Position numbers and translations under genes: made by a program. A model generated the notes under the pieces. The model was not told the DNA's origin and ran no database searches. It was given only the letters and a program-made list of their open reading frames with translations. Positions 1 through 8,435 of a stretch of 64,000 bases of DNA are shown here, piece by piece (position 1 is the stretch's first letter; every line of letters begins with the position of its first letter). This DNA comes from Thermocaproicibacter sp036260805 (lineage in GTDB: Bacteria > Bacillota > Clostridia > Oscillospirales > Acutalibacteraceae): the NCBI GenBank assembly GCA_036260805.1, contig DATALZ010000085.1, positions 7,116 to 71,115 of the forward strand. The letters run 5' to 3'.

Positions 1-24
1 AGTTTATGGAAAAGGAGAATGAAC

Positions 25-1086
25 ATGAAACTGAAAGGTAAAGTTACAGCGCTCATTACCGCTCTTCTTGTCAGCGGAAGCGTTGGTGCATATGCAGCAA
101 GCGGCAATATTTCATCCGGCAGCCTGCCGACCGCGAATAACTGCCCGCAGAATGCTGCAGTGAAGGTGATTACTGCATCGCCGAACACATCCTGCCCGAC
201 ATCCGCCGGGGTTTCCTCCGCAGTACAGGCAGCGCTGAACCAGGCGAAAGCGAACACAAGCTGCCCAACATCCGGTTCAAAAACAGCAGCGGCGAATAAT
301 ACCGCATCAGCAAATGCCGTGAAGAGCGCGCAGAATGTGTCTTCTTCTGCAAATAAGAACTGCCCGGCAAATTCCGCTGCGGCAGGACAGAACTGCAGGA
401 CGAATTCCTGCACAACCAACCAGGCGTGTGCCGGTAACTCCTGCACAAACGGCGCTGCCTGCCCGAAGACAAACTGCACGCAGAATTCCAAATGCGGCAA
501 CGTTTACACTTATGTTTACGGTTCCAACAGCGGCTCCTGCAGCCAGTGGATCAACAATATTCTGAATTCTTTTTGCGGTAAGACCGGCTCCGGCAGCACC
601 GGCACAACCGGTACGGCTTCCAAGCCTGCTCAGTCAACCGCACCGGCTGCCTCAAAGCCGGCAGCATCCAAACCGGCCGCATCCCAGCCAATAGGCTCCA
701 GCTACTCCGCATTCCAGACAGAAGTCGTCCGTCTGGTAAACGTGGAACGTGCGAAAAACGGCCTTGGCGCACTCTCCATTGATTCTACCCTTATGAAGAC
801 TGCAACTGTAAAGTCTCAGGATATGGCGAGAAACAATTACTTTGACCACACATCCCCGACCTACGGTTCTCCGTTTGACCTCATGAAGCAGTACGGCGTC
901 AGCTACCGCACCGCAGGCGAAAACATTGCAATGGGCCAGACTTCTCCGGCACAGGTTATGAACGGCTGGATGAATTCCCCGGGCCACAGAGCAAACATCC
1001 TGAACGGCTCCTACACAAAAATCGGCGTCGGCGCTGTGCAGAACTCCAACGGCACATACTACTGGACCCAGCACTTTGTTGGATAA
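25..1086 (+). CDS. Secreted Cys-rich CAP (SCP/YkwD-like) domain protein
   Basis: A 353-aa exported protein. The ATG at 25 is preferred over the one at 19 because AAGGAG at 12-17 is 7 nt upstream of it. A signal peptide (residues 1-25, ending near AYAA) is followed by an unusual region (about 35-180) with 13 cysteines in NCP, SCPTS and SCT contexts. A Pro/Ala/Ser linker (SKPAASKPAAS) follows. The C-terminal 120 residues are a CAP domain: motifs HTSP, AGENIAMG and SPGHRANILN carry the usual His, Glu and His. YkwD-type proteins are extracellular, often spore- or wall-associated, with biochemistry mostly unknown. The Cys-rich segment could be disulfide cross-linked or bind metal; that is inference. 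A bidirectional terminator follows. Confidence 0.92.
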   Translation: MKLKGKVTALITALLVSGSVGAYAASGNISSGSLPTANNCPQNAAVKVITASPNTSCPTSAGVSSAVQAALNQAKANTSCPTSGSKTAAANNTASANAVKSAQNVSSSANKNCPANSAAAGQNCRTNSCTTNQACAGNSCTNGAACPKTNCTQNSKCGNVYTYVYGSNSGSCSQWINNILNSFCGKTGSGSTGTTGTASKPAQSTAPAASKPAASKPAASQPIGSSYSAFQTEVVRLVNVERAKNGLGALSIDSTLMKTATVKSQDMARNNYFDHTSPTYGSPFDLMKQYGVSYRTAGENIAMGQTSPAQVMNGWMNSPGHRANILNGSYTKIGVGAVQNSNGTYYWTQHFVG

Positions 1087-1107
1087 CCAGTTAGAATCAC
1101 AGACAAT

Positions 1108-1152
1108 AAAAATGCCGCAGGCATCCGGATTATCCGGCGCCTGCGGCATTTT
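1108..1152. terminator. Bidirectional rho-independent terminator
   Basis: AATGCCGCAGGC pairs with GCCTGCGGCATT, with an A-run before and a T-run after. It sits between the convergent CAP and CheW genes and can serve both. Confidence 0.9.
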
Positions 1153-1160
1153 GCTGACAT

Positions 1161-3758
1161 TTATTCTTTCTTTTCGGCTTGAGTTTTTTCGGTAAGTTCG
1201 CGGATGCTTTCAAGGTCAATCTTCAGCAGCTCGGGGTCAAGCCGGTCGAGAATGGTTTCATGGTCGAGAACCAGCATGGCCTTTCCCGGTGCGTTATGGA
1301 AGCTGACGACACCTTTTACGATGGACTGCCCACCGCCCATATGCGGCATGGCCCTCATGTCGGATGCGTTTACTTCCAGCACGCTGTTCAGGTCGTCCGC
1401 TTCCAGCGCGGCAAGGATTCCGTCGGACATGCGGGCAATCAGCAAATGGCTGGAGCACTCCACATCCTGTTCGTTTCCGAACAGCCGGTGCGTGTTGATG
1501 ACCGGGACATACTGTTTGCGGTAAACGACCGCCCCGCGGACGAGCTTGTTGTTGTCCGGCAAAGAGACGATCTTGCCGGAATCCACGGATTCCAGAACAG
1601 CTTCCTGCTCCAGCGCGGCGAGGCGGCCCTCGATGGTGAACGAAACCAGTTTGATGTGTTCCTCGTTTTCGTTCAGGCGCACTGCGGACTGGTCAACGTA
1701 AAGGCCGCTGTCATCCGCATATTCTGCGGCGGCGTATTCTGCGAGTTTATCAAAAACAAACGCCAGAACATCGTTGTGGTATCCGTCGGTCGTTTTATAT
1801 TCACGGTAACCGGAAGAGCAGGAAACACCTACGGAATAGTAGCTCCCCTCGTACTCCAGAACAACGGAGTGCTTCTTCCCGTTTTCCGTCTGGAACAGAT
1901 GTTCCGGCAGTGTCAGTCTGCCGCCGGCGGGCATGTCGTCCCTCGTGGATGAGATGATGTTTCCCTTACGGTCGGTAAAGAGTGCGAACATTCCGCCGCC
2001 ATCCGGCAGAGAATCGTTCAGCATGGAGCGGAACTGGAATTCGCTGTCGAACACAATGCCGATGCCGCCGACTGCCTTTTTGCTGTCTTGTGGATTCGTA
2101 ACAGATGCACCGTAAATATAGGTGAATTTTCCGCCGTAAAATTCACTCTTTTCAAATGGAGAGACAAAATATTTTGACTCGTCAGAGTTTGCAAGAACGC
2201 TCTGGACCCATCCGGCTTTTAATACCTTGCCGATATCTCCTTCGCACTCTTTGCGGGAAACGGCAACGATTTTGCCGGTGTCATCAAACAGAAACAGGCT
2301 GCTGTAGATGGTGTACAGGCTGTTGATGTAAGTGAGGATGGACGTCAGCCTGCTTCGGTCGGCGTCGCTCACGTTCCCTTTTGCGAGGATGGAGCGGAAG
2401 GATGGGTTCAGTGCCCACCAGCGGCAGTCGTCTGCGCGCTCATACAGGTTGCGGTCCATGATGTCGATGCTCAGTGACGCGAGAAAGGCGGAATTCCTCA
2501 TGCTTGAGGAAACCACGGTGGCGAAAAGGTCTTTTACCGAGGTCTCAAAGATCTGCCCGATTCCGGAGCCCATTCTGCTGATGTAATTCAACAGCGGCCT
2601 TAAGCGAGTAAACTCCTCGTCCTGACTGTTTTCCCGCGTAACGATCTGCCCGTTGAAAACAATGCTTTTGAGCGAACGGTTGATTTTTGCCGTCTGGCTG
2701 ATGATCTTTTTCAGAACGGGTGAAAAGGAATCCGCGCGGTTCATCAGGCCAGTCATAATTTCCGGTTCAATTTTCTCCAGAGTATCGGAAGCTTTGCCCT
2801 TGAACGCAAGGCTGAGCGGAACCATGACATGGCCGCGCAGGCCAAGCCCGAAGTAACCCTCGTAGCCTTTCGTCGGCAGAGTTTTGGCGTAATATTCCAG
2901 CCCGTTGTAGTACACAATGCGGTTTTCTTCGTCGGAAACCGGCTCCACTTCCATGCCTACGGGCAGCTGGAAGGGGTCGCTGCTTGCAATGACCTCGTTG
3001 TTCCGGTCTATGATGGAAATGACATAACCGTCTTTCGCGGGCTGCAGTTTCTGGAAGATTGCTTCCGTTTCGTTGGCGAAACGGAAGCACAGGCAGATGA
3101 CGCCAACCGGTTCGTCGGAATTTTCAGGGCAGATTTTGCAGGAGAAGATGTGCGCCCGCTCACGCAGAGTCTGCAGGGGAGAAGAACGGAAGGTCTCCAC
3201 AAAACTCTTATCGGAGTGCAGCGTCTCATCCAGAAGAGGGTCGTGGATTCTTTTGCCGGTGATGTCGTTTTCGGGGTCAAGGTTGGCCAGAACTGTAAAG
3301 TCCCTGTCCAGAATGATGACTTCGTTGTAGACCGTATATTTGGCGACATACTCGCGCAGCCGTTTACGGATTGCCTCCCGGTCAGCGTTGGTGGGATTCT
3401 TCAGGCAGGCAAAGCGCTGCACATCTCCGTCCGTCGCGAGGAAGCCGATATCTGCGGTGCGCTCGTACAGGTTGCGGATGAGAATATCGATGGCCACCTG
3501 CGCTTTCGGAATTGCTTTCTGCTCCATTTTGCGGAGCGATTCTGTAGTCAGCGCGTCCACCAGGTCGTGCTGCAGGCCAGAAAAGCTTTTCTGGATCTTT
3601 GTCATTTCGGGAAGAATGTTCTTGGACTGTGTGGGGCATTCCATTTCGCAGAGAAGTCTGACATTATCCCACTGATTATTCAGCTGGGACAGATTTCTGC
3701 CGCATTCTGAGACGCTGGAGAGGTAAGGCAGTAAATCCGCTTTTTCTAAAGTTGCCAC
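1161..3758 (-). CDS. Cytosolic dual-sensor protein with C-terminal CheW domain
   Basis: An 865-aa protein starting at GTG, supported by GGGGGAA 8 nt upstream. No signal peptide or membrane segment is evident. Two Cache/PAS-like sensor modules appear duplicated: a RNLYER motif followed by an acidic/aromatic stretch occurs near residue 95 and again near 440, each followed by a beta-rich segment containing YGxSV- or YVISI-type strands. The last 170 residues resemble CheW (an adapter that couples receptors to CheA): LVSFTIEGRLAAL through VKGVVSFHNAPGKAMLVLD. There is no methyl-accepting helical domain and no other chemotaxis gene in the window. It may feed a soluble ligand or redox signal into a CheA complex encoded elsewhere. 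The sensor class is my inference; the CheW assignment is firmer. Confidence 0.8.
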   Translation of the reverse strand: MATLEKADLLPYLSSVSECGRNLSQLNNQWDNVRLLCEMECPTQSKNILPEMTKIQKSFSGLQHDLVDALTTESLRKMEQKAIPKAQVAIDILIRNLYERTADIGFLATDGDVQRFACLKNPTNADREAIRKRLREYVAKYTVYNEVIILDRDFTVLANLDPENDITGKRIHDPLLDETLHSDKSFVETFRSSPLQTLRERAHIFSCKICPENSDEPVGVICLCFRFANETEAIFQKLQPAKDGYVISIIDRNNEVIASSDPFQLPVGMEVEPVSDEENRIVYYNGLEYYAKTLPTKGYEGYFGLGLRGHVMVPLSLAFKGKASDTLEKIEPEIMTGLMNRADSFSPVLKKIISQTAKINRSLKSIVFNGQIVTRENSQDEEFTRLRPLLNYISRMGSGIGQIFETSVKDLFATVVSSSMRNSAFLASLSIDIMDRNLYERADDCRWWALNPSFRSILAKGNVSDADRSRLTSILTYINSLYTIYSSLFLFDDTGKIVAVSRKECEGDIGKVLKAGWVQSVLANSDESKYFVSPFEKSEFYGGKFTYIYGASVTNPQDSKKAVGGIGIVFDSEFQFRSMLNDSLPDGGGMFALFTDRKGNIISSTRDDMPAGGRLTLPEHLFQTENGKKHSVVLEYEGSYYSVGVSCSSGYREYKTTDGYHNDVLAFVFDKLAEYAAAEYADDSGLYVDQSAVRLNENEEHIKLVSFTIEGRLAALEQEAVLESVDSGKIVSLPDNNKLVRGAVVYRKQYVPVINTHRLFGNEQDVECSSHLLIARMSDGILAALEADDLNSVLEVNASDMRAMPHMGGGQSIVKGVVSFHNAPGKAMLVLDHETILDRLDPELLKIDLESIRELTEKTQAEKKE

Positions 3759-3791
3759 AATAATTCCCCCTTAACAAACATGAAAAAGAAA

Positions 3792-3825
3792 CAAAAAACG
3801 CCTTAGGAAGTTAAATCCTAAAGCG
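3792..3825 (-). terminator. Terminator inside the CheW gene leader (possible attenuator)
   Basis: On the minus strand CGCTTTAGGA pairs with TCCTAAGGCG (one G-U pair) and is followed by six T. It lies between the promoter at 3853-3881 and the GTG start. No minus-strand gene lies upstream, so it most likely controls this transcript. Confidence 0.7.
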
Positions 3826-3852
3826 CCATCGCCTCTATTGTTTATTTTTTTC

Positions 3853-3881
3853 ATCATACCATTGTATTTTGTTTTTGACAA
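3853..3881 (-). promoter_or_regulatory. SigA-type promoter of the CheW gene
   Basis: On the minus strand: -35 TTGTCA, 17-bp spacer, -10 TATGAT. The predicted start near 3846 gives a leader of about 88 nt containing the terminator at 3792-3825. The surrounding gap 3759-4091 otherwise holds only a weak TTGACA (4018-4023) that may belong to the sirtuin gene. Confidence 0.75.
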
Positions 3882-4091
3882 GATTATTTTTACAAAAAAC
3901 GACAGAATATTTTCCTGCCGATTTAATGAATATGGGCAAACTGGATTTTACCGCGGGAAAATAGGAAAATCCAGGCAGCCCCTCTTGCATTTGCCGCGAA
4001 ATACGGATACGATTAGTTTGACAAATAAGTTCTATTGCCTGAGAATTACGAAAATTAATAGATGAATGATGATCCACAGGAGGAATTGCTT

Positions 4092-4814
4092 ATGACAGAG
4101 CTGGAGCAGCTTCAGAAAATGGTTGACAAGAGCAGCAGGATCGTATTTTTCGGGGGCGCGGGTGTATCCACAGAGAGCGGAATTCCCGATTTTCGCGGAG
4201 TTGACGGTCTGTACCGGCAGCATTACAAGTATCCGCCGGAAACGATTCTGAGCCATACTTTCTTTCAGACGCACCGAAGCGAATTCTTTGAATTTTACCG
4301 CGACAAGATGCTTTGCCTTGATGCGCAGCCGAACGCCGCCCATAAAAAACTTGCCGAGCTGGAGAAAGCGGGCAAGCTGACCGCCGTAGTAACGCAGAAT
4401 ATCGACGGCCTGCACCAGAAAGCAGGGAGCAAAAACGTTTATGAACTGCACGGTTCCGTCCTTCGGAATTATTGCCAGCGCTGCCGGAAAGAATACAGCG
4501 CGGAGTTTATCCTCAGCAGCGAGGGTGTGCCCACCTGCACCTGCGGCGGTGTCATCAAGCCGGATGTGGTGCTCTACGAGGAAGGGCTTGACCAGCAGAC
4601 GCTTACCGGCGCGGTTGAAGCGATTGCAAATGCGGATATGCTCATCGTGGGCGGAACGTCACTGACGGTGTATCCTGCGGCCGGACTTGTAGACTACTAC
4701 CACGGCAGCCGCCTTGTGCTGATCAATAAGTCAGAGACTTCGCTGGACGGCAGCGCCGATCTGGTCATCAGCGGCAGTATCGGCGAGACTCTGGGCAAGA
4801 TACAGGTAAGATGA
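4092..4814 (+). CDS. cobB: NAD-dependent protein deacylase (Sir2 family)
   Basis: A 240-aa sirtuin that removes acyl groups from lysines using NAD+. The ATG at 4092 has AGGAGG 8 nt upstream; an in-frame ATG at 4062 has no such site. Motifs in order: GAGVSTESGIPDFRG (NAD binding, residues 23-36), QNIDGLH (102-108), catalytic His120 in ELHGS, zinc cysteines 128, 131, 149 and 151, and GGTSLTVYPA. Length and motif order are typical of bacterial class III/U sirtuins. It appears monocistronic, followed by its own terminator. The substrate cannot be read from the sequence. Confidence 0.96.
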   Translation: MTELEQLQKMVDKSSRIVFFGGAGVSTESGIPDFRGVDGLYRQHYKYPPETILSHTFFQTHRSEFFEFYRDKMLCLDAQPNAAHKKLAELEKAGKLTAVVTQNIDGLHQKAGSKNVYELHGSVLRNYCQRCRKEYSAEFILSSEGVPTCTCGGVIKPDVVLYEEGLDQQTLTGAVEAIANADMLIVGGTSLTVYPAAGLVDYYHGSRLVLINKSETSLDGSADLVISGSIGETLGKIQVR

Positions 4815-4833
4815 TTTATTTCATGCAATATGG

Positions 4834-4866
4834 CGCCGGCTGGTTGAACCAGCCGGCTTCTGTTTT
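4834..4866 (+). terminator. Rho-independent terminator after the sirtuin gene
   Basis: GCCGGCTGG/CCAGCCGGC stem with TTGAA loop, then TTCTGTTTT. Confidence 0.85.
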
Positions 4867-4889
4867 ATCCGCCGGAACTCCTGGGCTTC

Positions 4890-4918
4890 TTGAAAAAGGC
4901 GGAAAATGAGAATATAAT
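4890..4918 (+). promoter_or_regulatory. SigA-type promoter
   Basis: TTGAAA (4890-4895), 17-bp spacer, TATAAT (4913-4918). It overlaps the 5' end of the longer open frame, so translation must start further downstream, at 5031. Confidence 0.8.
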
Positions 4919-5030
4919 GAAAATAACAGGTAAATTATGCCATGATTTTGCTTCGGTTGCGATGAGGCTTGAGACCGGAATGAACTTTGGCAATCATTTT
5001 GACATTCTAAGGGAACGTGGAGGGATTAAA

Positions 5031-6926
5031 TTGAAAAAGGCACTCAGCATACTGTTTGTACTATCTCTTATGCTAATAAGCCTTCCGATCAGTGCGCAGG
5101 CAGATACAATTGATTCTGTAATTGATATGCATGGCACAAGAACATATCTTGGGCCTTCGTCTGCTTGGAATACCACATGGGATTCGTCAAAATTCGTTGA
5201 TGTTACGGATAAAGACGTTAATTGCAGCGGCAGCCTGACCATAAAGTCCGGCAGGGTGAGAAATGTATCGGTCAGCGGAAGTGATTCCAAACTGACGGTT
5301 CAGGGTGGCCTGACTTATGATACCATCTGCGATGGCTTGGCTTCTGTTACCGGCGGAACGCTAAAATCATTGAAAACATATGGAGATATTACAGTCAGCG
5401 GCGGCAATATTGTACAGAGCATGAACTGCACAAACGGAAAGGCGTCTCTGAGCGGAAACCTTACCATGGGCTGCTCCGTAACAGGATATAATGTATTGTT
5501 TGGTACGGGTAAGATTTCGCTTTCCGGCCTGGTAAAAGCCACTGACATCGTGTTTTCTTCCGGTTCCGACGTTACCATTGGCGGAGGCATCAACGTGACG
5601 GATAAAGCTGAGTTGGACGACTGCAAACTTGCCACGGGAGTTCTGGACGGAAACAAGAGCGCAGCTCTTGTGATAAACGGGTTTAAAAATCAGCTGCCCT
5701 ACATTACAAATATAAGTTCTTTCCAACTTTCCGCCAATAACACGGTTGTTACCAGCCAGCCGTTAAAAACGGATTCTCTTCAGCTCGCGAAGGATTCCGT
5801 GCTGACATCCTATTCCACGGTTGATGTAGGCTACCTAGAAGGACCCGGTACGCTCTGCACCAATGCGGGTGCCCTTACGGTTCGCGGATATGTTTCCGAA
5901 GTTCCGTCGCTGGTATTTCTCACGCCGGTATCAAACGGCACAACGGTACTTCGCACCGAGGGAGGCGCCAGTATTTATCCCGGCCAGGTAAACCTTATGG
6001 TAGGTACCCTCGAACAGTACTATTCCGGAAACGCAATTCTGTACCGCGTGAAAAACGACGCTTCCGAGGGGCTTGATTTGGACAGCAAAGGCTTGGATAT
6101 TGGTTCCGGCAAGTCCGGCACGGTGAAAGCGGTCATCAGCCCCGGAATTGCCAGATACGCTACTGGCACCAAAATTATCTGGAAGGCGTACGGCGATACC
6201 AGCGGATTTTCCATTTCCCCGTCGTCCGATTCTCTTTCGTGCAATGTGTCGGCTGCAGCAACGGGTTACCACAGGGCGCTGCTTGTTGCATATCTTGTCG
6301 ACCAGAGGGGCGACAAGCTGACGGATTACCGCGCCGACAGCTGCGTACTCGTTTCGGGAAGCTCCGATTCTGGCCTAAAGCTGGATACCTCTACGGTCTC
6401 TGTCCTTACGGGTGATAAGTACGGAATCCTTGCTTTCGGCGGTTCCGGAGCCAAGCCTGCGGCGACTTCGTCCAATACATCGGTCGCGTCGCTTAGCGAC
6501 GGCAAAGAAACAAAGGATAAAAGCGGGAATACCGCATGGCTCTACACCGTTACCGGTGGAACATCCGGCACTGCGACGATTGATATCGGCGGGAAGATAG
6601 TGATTGTTACCGTAAACAGTGGAATCCTGATGGATACACTGTCCTATAACATGAGTCCCAGAGCAAAATATTGCATTGGCGTGCTTGCCAAAGGCGTAGC
6701 AGAAAGTGATTTCAAGGTATATTCCACCAACGATTGCATAAGTGTGAAGGTCTACCGTAGAAATTCCGGCGGACAGATTCTTTATCAGATAACCGGCGTG
6801 AAAGACGGTACGGCCGACGTCGTTTTTGAAGTTCCCGGTGGGCAAACTGTCCGGTCACATTTCACTGTTAAAAGCGGCGAAAGATCTTATGGGCAAAGCG
6901 CAAGGCTTGTCGCGCTAAAGCAGTAA
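5031..6926 (+). CDS. Secreted beta-helix-like protein with C-terminal Ig-like repeats
   Basis: A 631-aa exported protein of unknown function. The TTG at 5031 is chosen because GGAGGG lies just upstream, it begins a clean signal peptide (KKALSILFVLSLMLI to AQA), and a promoter occupies the longer frame. Residues about 50-250 are short Gly/Ser-rich strands of the kind LTVQGGL, ITVSGGN and VTIGGGI, suggesting a right-handed beta-helix. The C-terminus holds two divergent copies of a domain (LDTSTVSVLTGDKY... and MDTLSYNMSPRAKY...) that also occurs in both GH25 lysozymes and at the end of this window. A surface adhesin or matrix role is plausible but unproven. It is monocistronic, with its own promoter and terminator. 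Confidence 0.8.
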   Translation: MKKALSILFVLSLMLISLPISAQADTIDSVIDMHGTRTYLGPSSAWNTTWDSSKFVDVTDKDVNCSGSLTIKSGRVRNVSVSGSDSKLTVQGGLTYDTICDGLASVTGGTLKSLKTYGDITVSGGNIVQSMNCTNGKASLSGNLTMGCSVTGYNVLFGTGKISLSGLVKATDIVFSSGSDVTIGGGINVTDKAELDDCKLATGVLDGNKSAALVINGFKNQLPYITNISSFQLSANNTVVTSQPLKTDSLQLAKDSVLTSYSTVDVGYLEGPGTLCTNAGALTVRGYVSEVPSLVFLTPVSNGTTVLRTEGGASIYPGQVNLMVGTLEQYYSGNAILYRVKNDASEGLDLDSKGLDIGSGKSGTVKAVISPGIARYATGTKIIWKAYGDTSGFSISPSSDSLSCNVSAAATGYHRALLVAYLVDQRGDKLTDYRADSCVLVSGSSDSGLKLDTSTVSVLTGDKYGILAFGGSGAKPAATSSNTSVASLSDGKETKDKSGNTAWLYTVTGGTSGTATIDIGGKIVIVTVNSGILMDTLSYNMSPRAKYCIGVLAKGVAESDFKVYSTNDCISVKVYRRNSGGQILYQITGVKDGTADVVFEVPGGQTVRSHFTVKSGERSYGQSARLVALKQ

Positions 6927-6944
6927 TTCTACGAAATCATAGAA

Positions 6945-6974
6945 GGGCTCCGGAATTTTCCGGGGCTTTTTTGT
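6945..6974 (+). terminator. Rho-independent terminator
   Basis: GCTCCGG/CCGGGGC stem, loop AATTTT, then six T. Confidence 0.85.
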
Positions 6975-6975
6975 T

Positions 6976-7080
6976 ATGAACCGGGGTGCATTCCTTGTTT
7001 TGCACCACGCATTCAGGGTGATATCTACGATACTCTGCGTTTTGCCGCGGAGAGGTTCATTGTGAATCGGGGTGCAATAT
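6976..7080 (+). repeat. Dispersed palindromic repeat, expanded copy
   Basis: Starts with ATGAACCGGGGTGCA (6976-6990). A roughly 40-base insert follows, then TACTCTGCG...GCCGCGGAGAGGTTCAT (7031-7060) and GAATCGGGGTGCAAT (7064-7078). The ends ATGAACC and GGTTCAT are inverted, with an inner CTCxGC/GCGGAG stem. Related copies lie at 22479 and 46761, with a fragment at 20979. Confidence 0.75.
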
Positions 7081-7402
7081 TCCGCCGATTTTTAATTTAT
7101 CAAACAAGGCCTAAAAGGTTGAATGACAATCGTTTAATATTTGTGGAGTAAGTACTAGACAATATAAAAAATGGTATTATTTAGCAATATTAAACAAGAA
7201 ATCATTAAAAAATCTGCAATTTTCGGTATTGATTGCTAATCATGTGCAAAATGCTGTTATCATTTTCATAAAATATAGTTTATTGTTCCATAGATGCGTG
7301 CAGTTTTAGAACGCCCTTCCTTATTTATTACTTAATAAAGTTCCATATCCATTTACCCATATATTCATGACCATACGAACGCGATAATCCACATGAAAAC
7401 CA
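7081..7402. other. AT-rich intergenic stretch
   Basis: About 320 bases, strongly AT-rich, between the repeat and the araD ribosome site. Short TATAAA and TATTAT boxes occur near 7160-7180, but no convincing promoter, coding frame or structured RNA was found. Confidence 0.5.
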
Positions 7403-7418
7403 GAGGAGGACGTTACCA

Positions 7419-8084
7419 TTGCTGGAAGAATTGAAAAAGCGGGTTTGTGAAGCAAATCTGCAGCTGCCGAAGCTGGGCCTTGTCATATTCACCTGGGGCA
7501 ACGTTTCGGGAGTGGATCGTAAGAACGGCGTGTTTGTCATTAAGCCTTCCGGTGTATCATATGAGGAATTGAAGCCGGATGACATGGTAGTTGTAAATCT
7601 GGAAGGCAAAAAGGTAGAGGGCAGGCTCAACCCGTCTTCGGATATGCCGACCCACTGTGAACTCTACAACAGTTTTCCCAATATCGGGGGAATCGTACAT
7701 ACCCATTCCCGGTGGGCGACCGTTTGGGCGCAGGCGGGACGCTCCATTCCGGCCTACGGAGCCACCCACGCCGACTATTTTTACGGTGGAATTCCCTGTA
7801 CAAGGGCACTGACCGATGAAGAAATTCTGGGTGAGTACGAAAAGCAGACCGGCAAAGTGATTGCCGAAACATTCCAAGGCATCAAACCGGATGATATTCC
7901 GGCGGTATTGGTGAAATCCCATGGCCCGTTTGTTTGGGGCAAAGACTGCCGCGAAGCAGTTTACCAGGCGGCGGTGCTGGAAGAAGCCGCCATGATGGCA
8001 TGGCACACAGAAGCAATTTCGAGAGAACCGGCCGAGAATATGCAGAGAACGCTTCTGCAAAGGCACTTCTTTATGTATAAATAA
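7419..8084 (+). CDS. araD: L-ribulose-5-phosphate 4-epimerase, C-terminally truncated by an in-frame stop
   Basis: A class II aldolase-fold enzyme interconverting L-ribulose-5-P and D-xylulose-5-P. The TTG start has GAGGAGG 9 nt upstream. Strong AraD identity: TWGNVSG, IKPSGV, zinc histidines 94 and 96 (HTHS) and 168 (SHGPF), and Asp119 in THADYFYG. The 221-aa frame ends ...RHFFMYK-TAA. The same frame continues after the TAA (8082-8084) as GQNAHYGQK and then TGA at 8112, which is the conserved family tail (KHGxxAYYGQ in the E. coli enzyme). The stop therefore removes the tail containing the catalytic tyrosine (Tyr229 in E. coli). It could be a nonsense mutation, readthrough or a sequence error. 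No other arabinose genes are nearby. Confidence 0.93.
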   Translation: MLEELKKRVCEANLQLPKLGLVIFTWGNVSGVDRKNGVFVIKPSGVSYEELKPDDMVVVNLEGKKVEGRLNPSSDMPTHCELYNSFPNIGGIVHTHSRWATVWAQAGRSIPAYGATHADYFYGGIPCTRALTDEEILGEYEKQTGKVIAETFQGIKPDDIPAVLVKSHGPFVWGKDCREAVYQAAVLEEAAMMAWHTEAISREPAENMQRTLLQRHFFMYK

Positions 8085-8144
8085 GGCCAGAATGCCCACT
8101 ATGGGCAGAAATGACCCAAATTACAACTTTTCCTAACATATGCA

Positions 8145-8186
8145 AAGAAGCCGGCGGCACTTGCTGCCGACTTCTTTGTTTTTTTC
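8145..8186 (+). terminator. Rho-independent terminator after araD
   Basis: AAGAAGCCGGCGGC pairs with GCTGCCGACTTCTT (one mismatch, one wobble), then TTGTTTTTTT. Confidence 0.8.
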
Positions 8187-8319
8187 GGGAATTACCAAAT
8201 GTGTTTTCGGCATGTGTTTTACGGCTAAAACATAAAAAGACGCAAGATCAGACAACGGAAAGTGTGGGACAAGAAAACTGCAAAAGCGGTTGGCCCGTAA
8301 ATGTAAGTTCTGCAAACCC

Positions 8320-8348
8320 TTGAAAATGATAAAAAGTGGTAATATAAT
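8320..8348 (+). promoter_or_regulatory. SigA-type promoter of the flippase gene
   Basis: TTGAAA, 17-bp spacer, TATAAT. The rest of 8187-8435 shows no gene or clear structure. Confidence 0.75.
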
Positions 8349-8435
8349 TTTAGTCATGTTTATTATTCAGTCACAAATATGTGTTAAAATATAAATTTGC
8401 ATGATCTAAACATTACCAGGGAAGGCCGTGAATCC

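Noticed and set aside
3792..3846. Fluoride, preQ1 or c-di-GMP riboswitch in the CheW leader
   Set aside because: The 20 nt before the terminator are too short and lack the conserved cores of those classes.
7081..7402. A gene in the AT-rich gap before araD
   Set aside because: No open frame with a ribosome site or coding-like composition on either strand.
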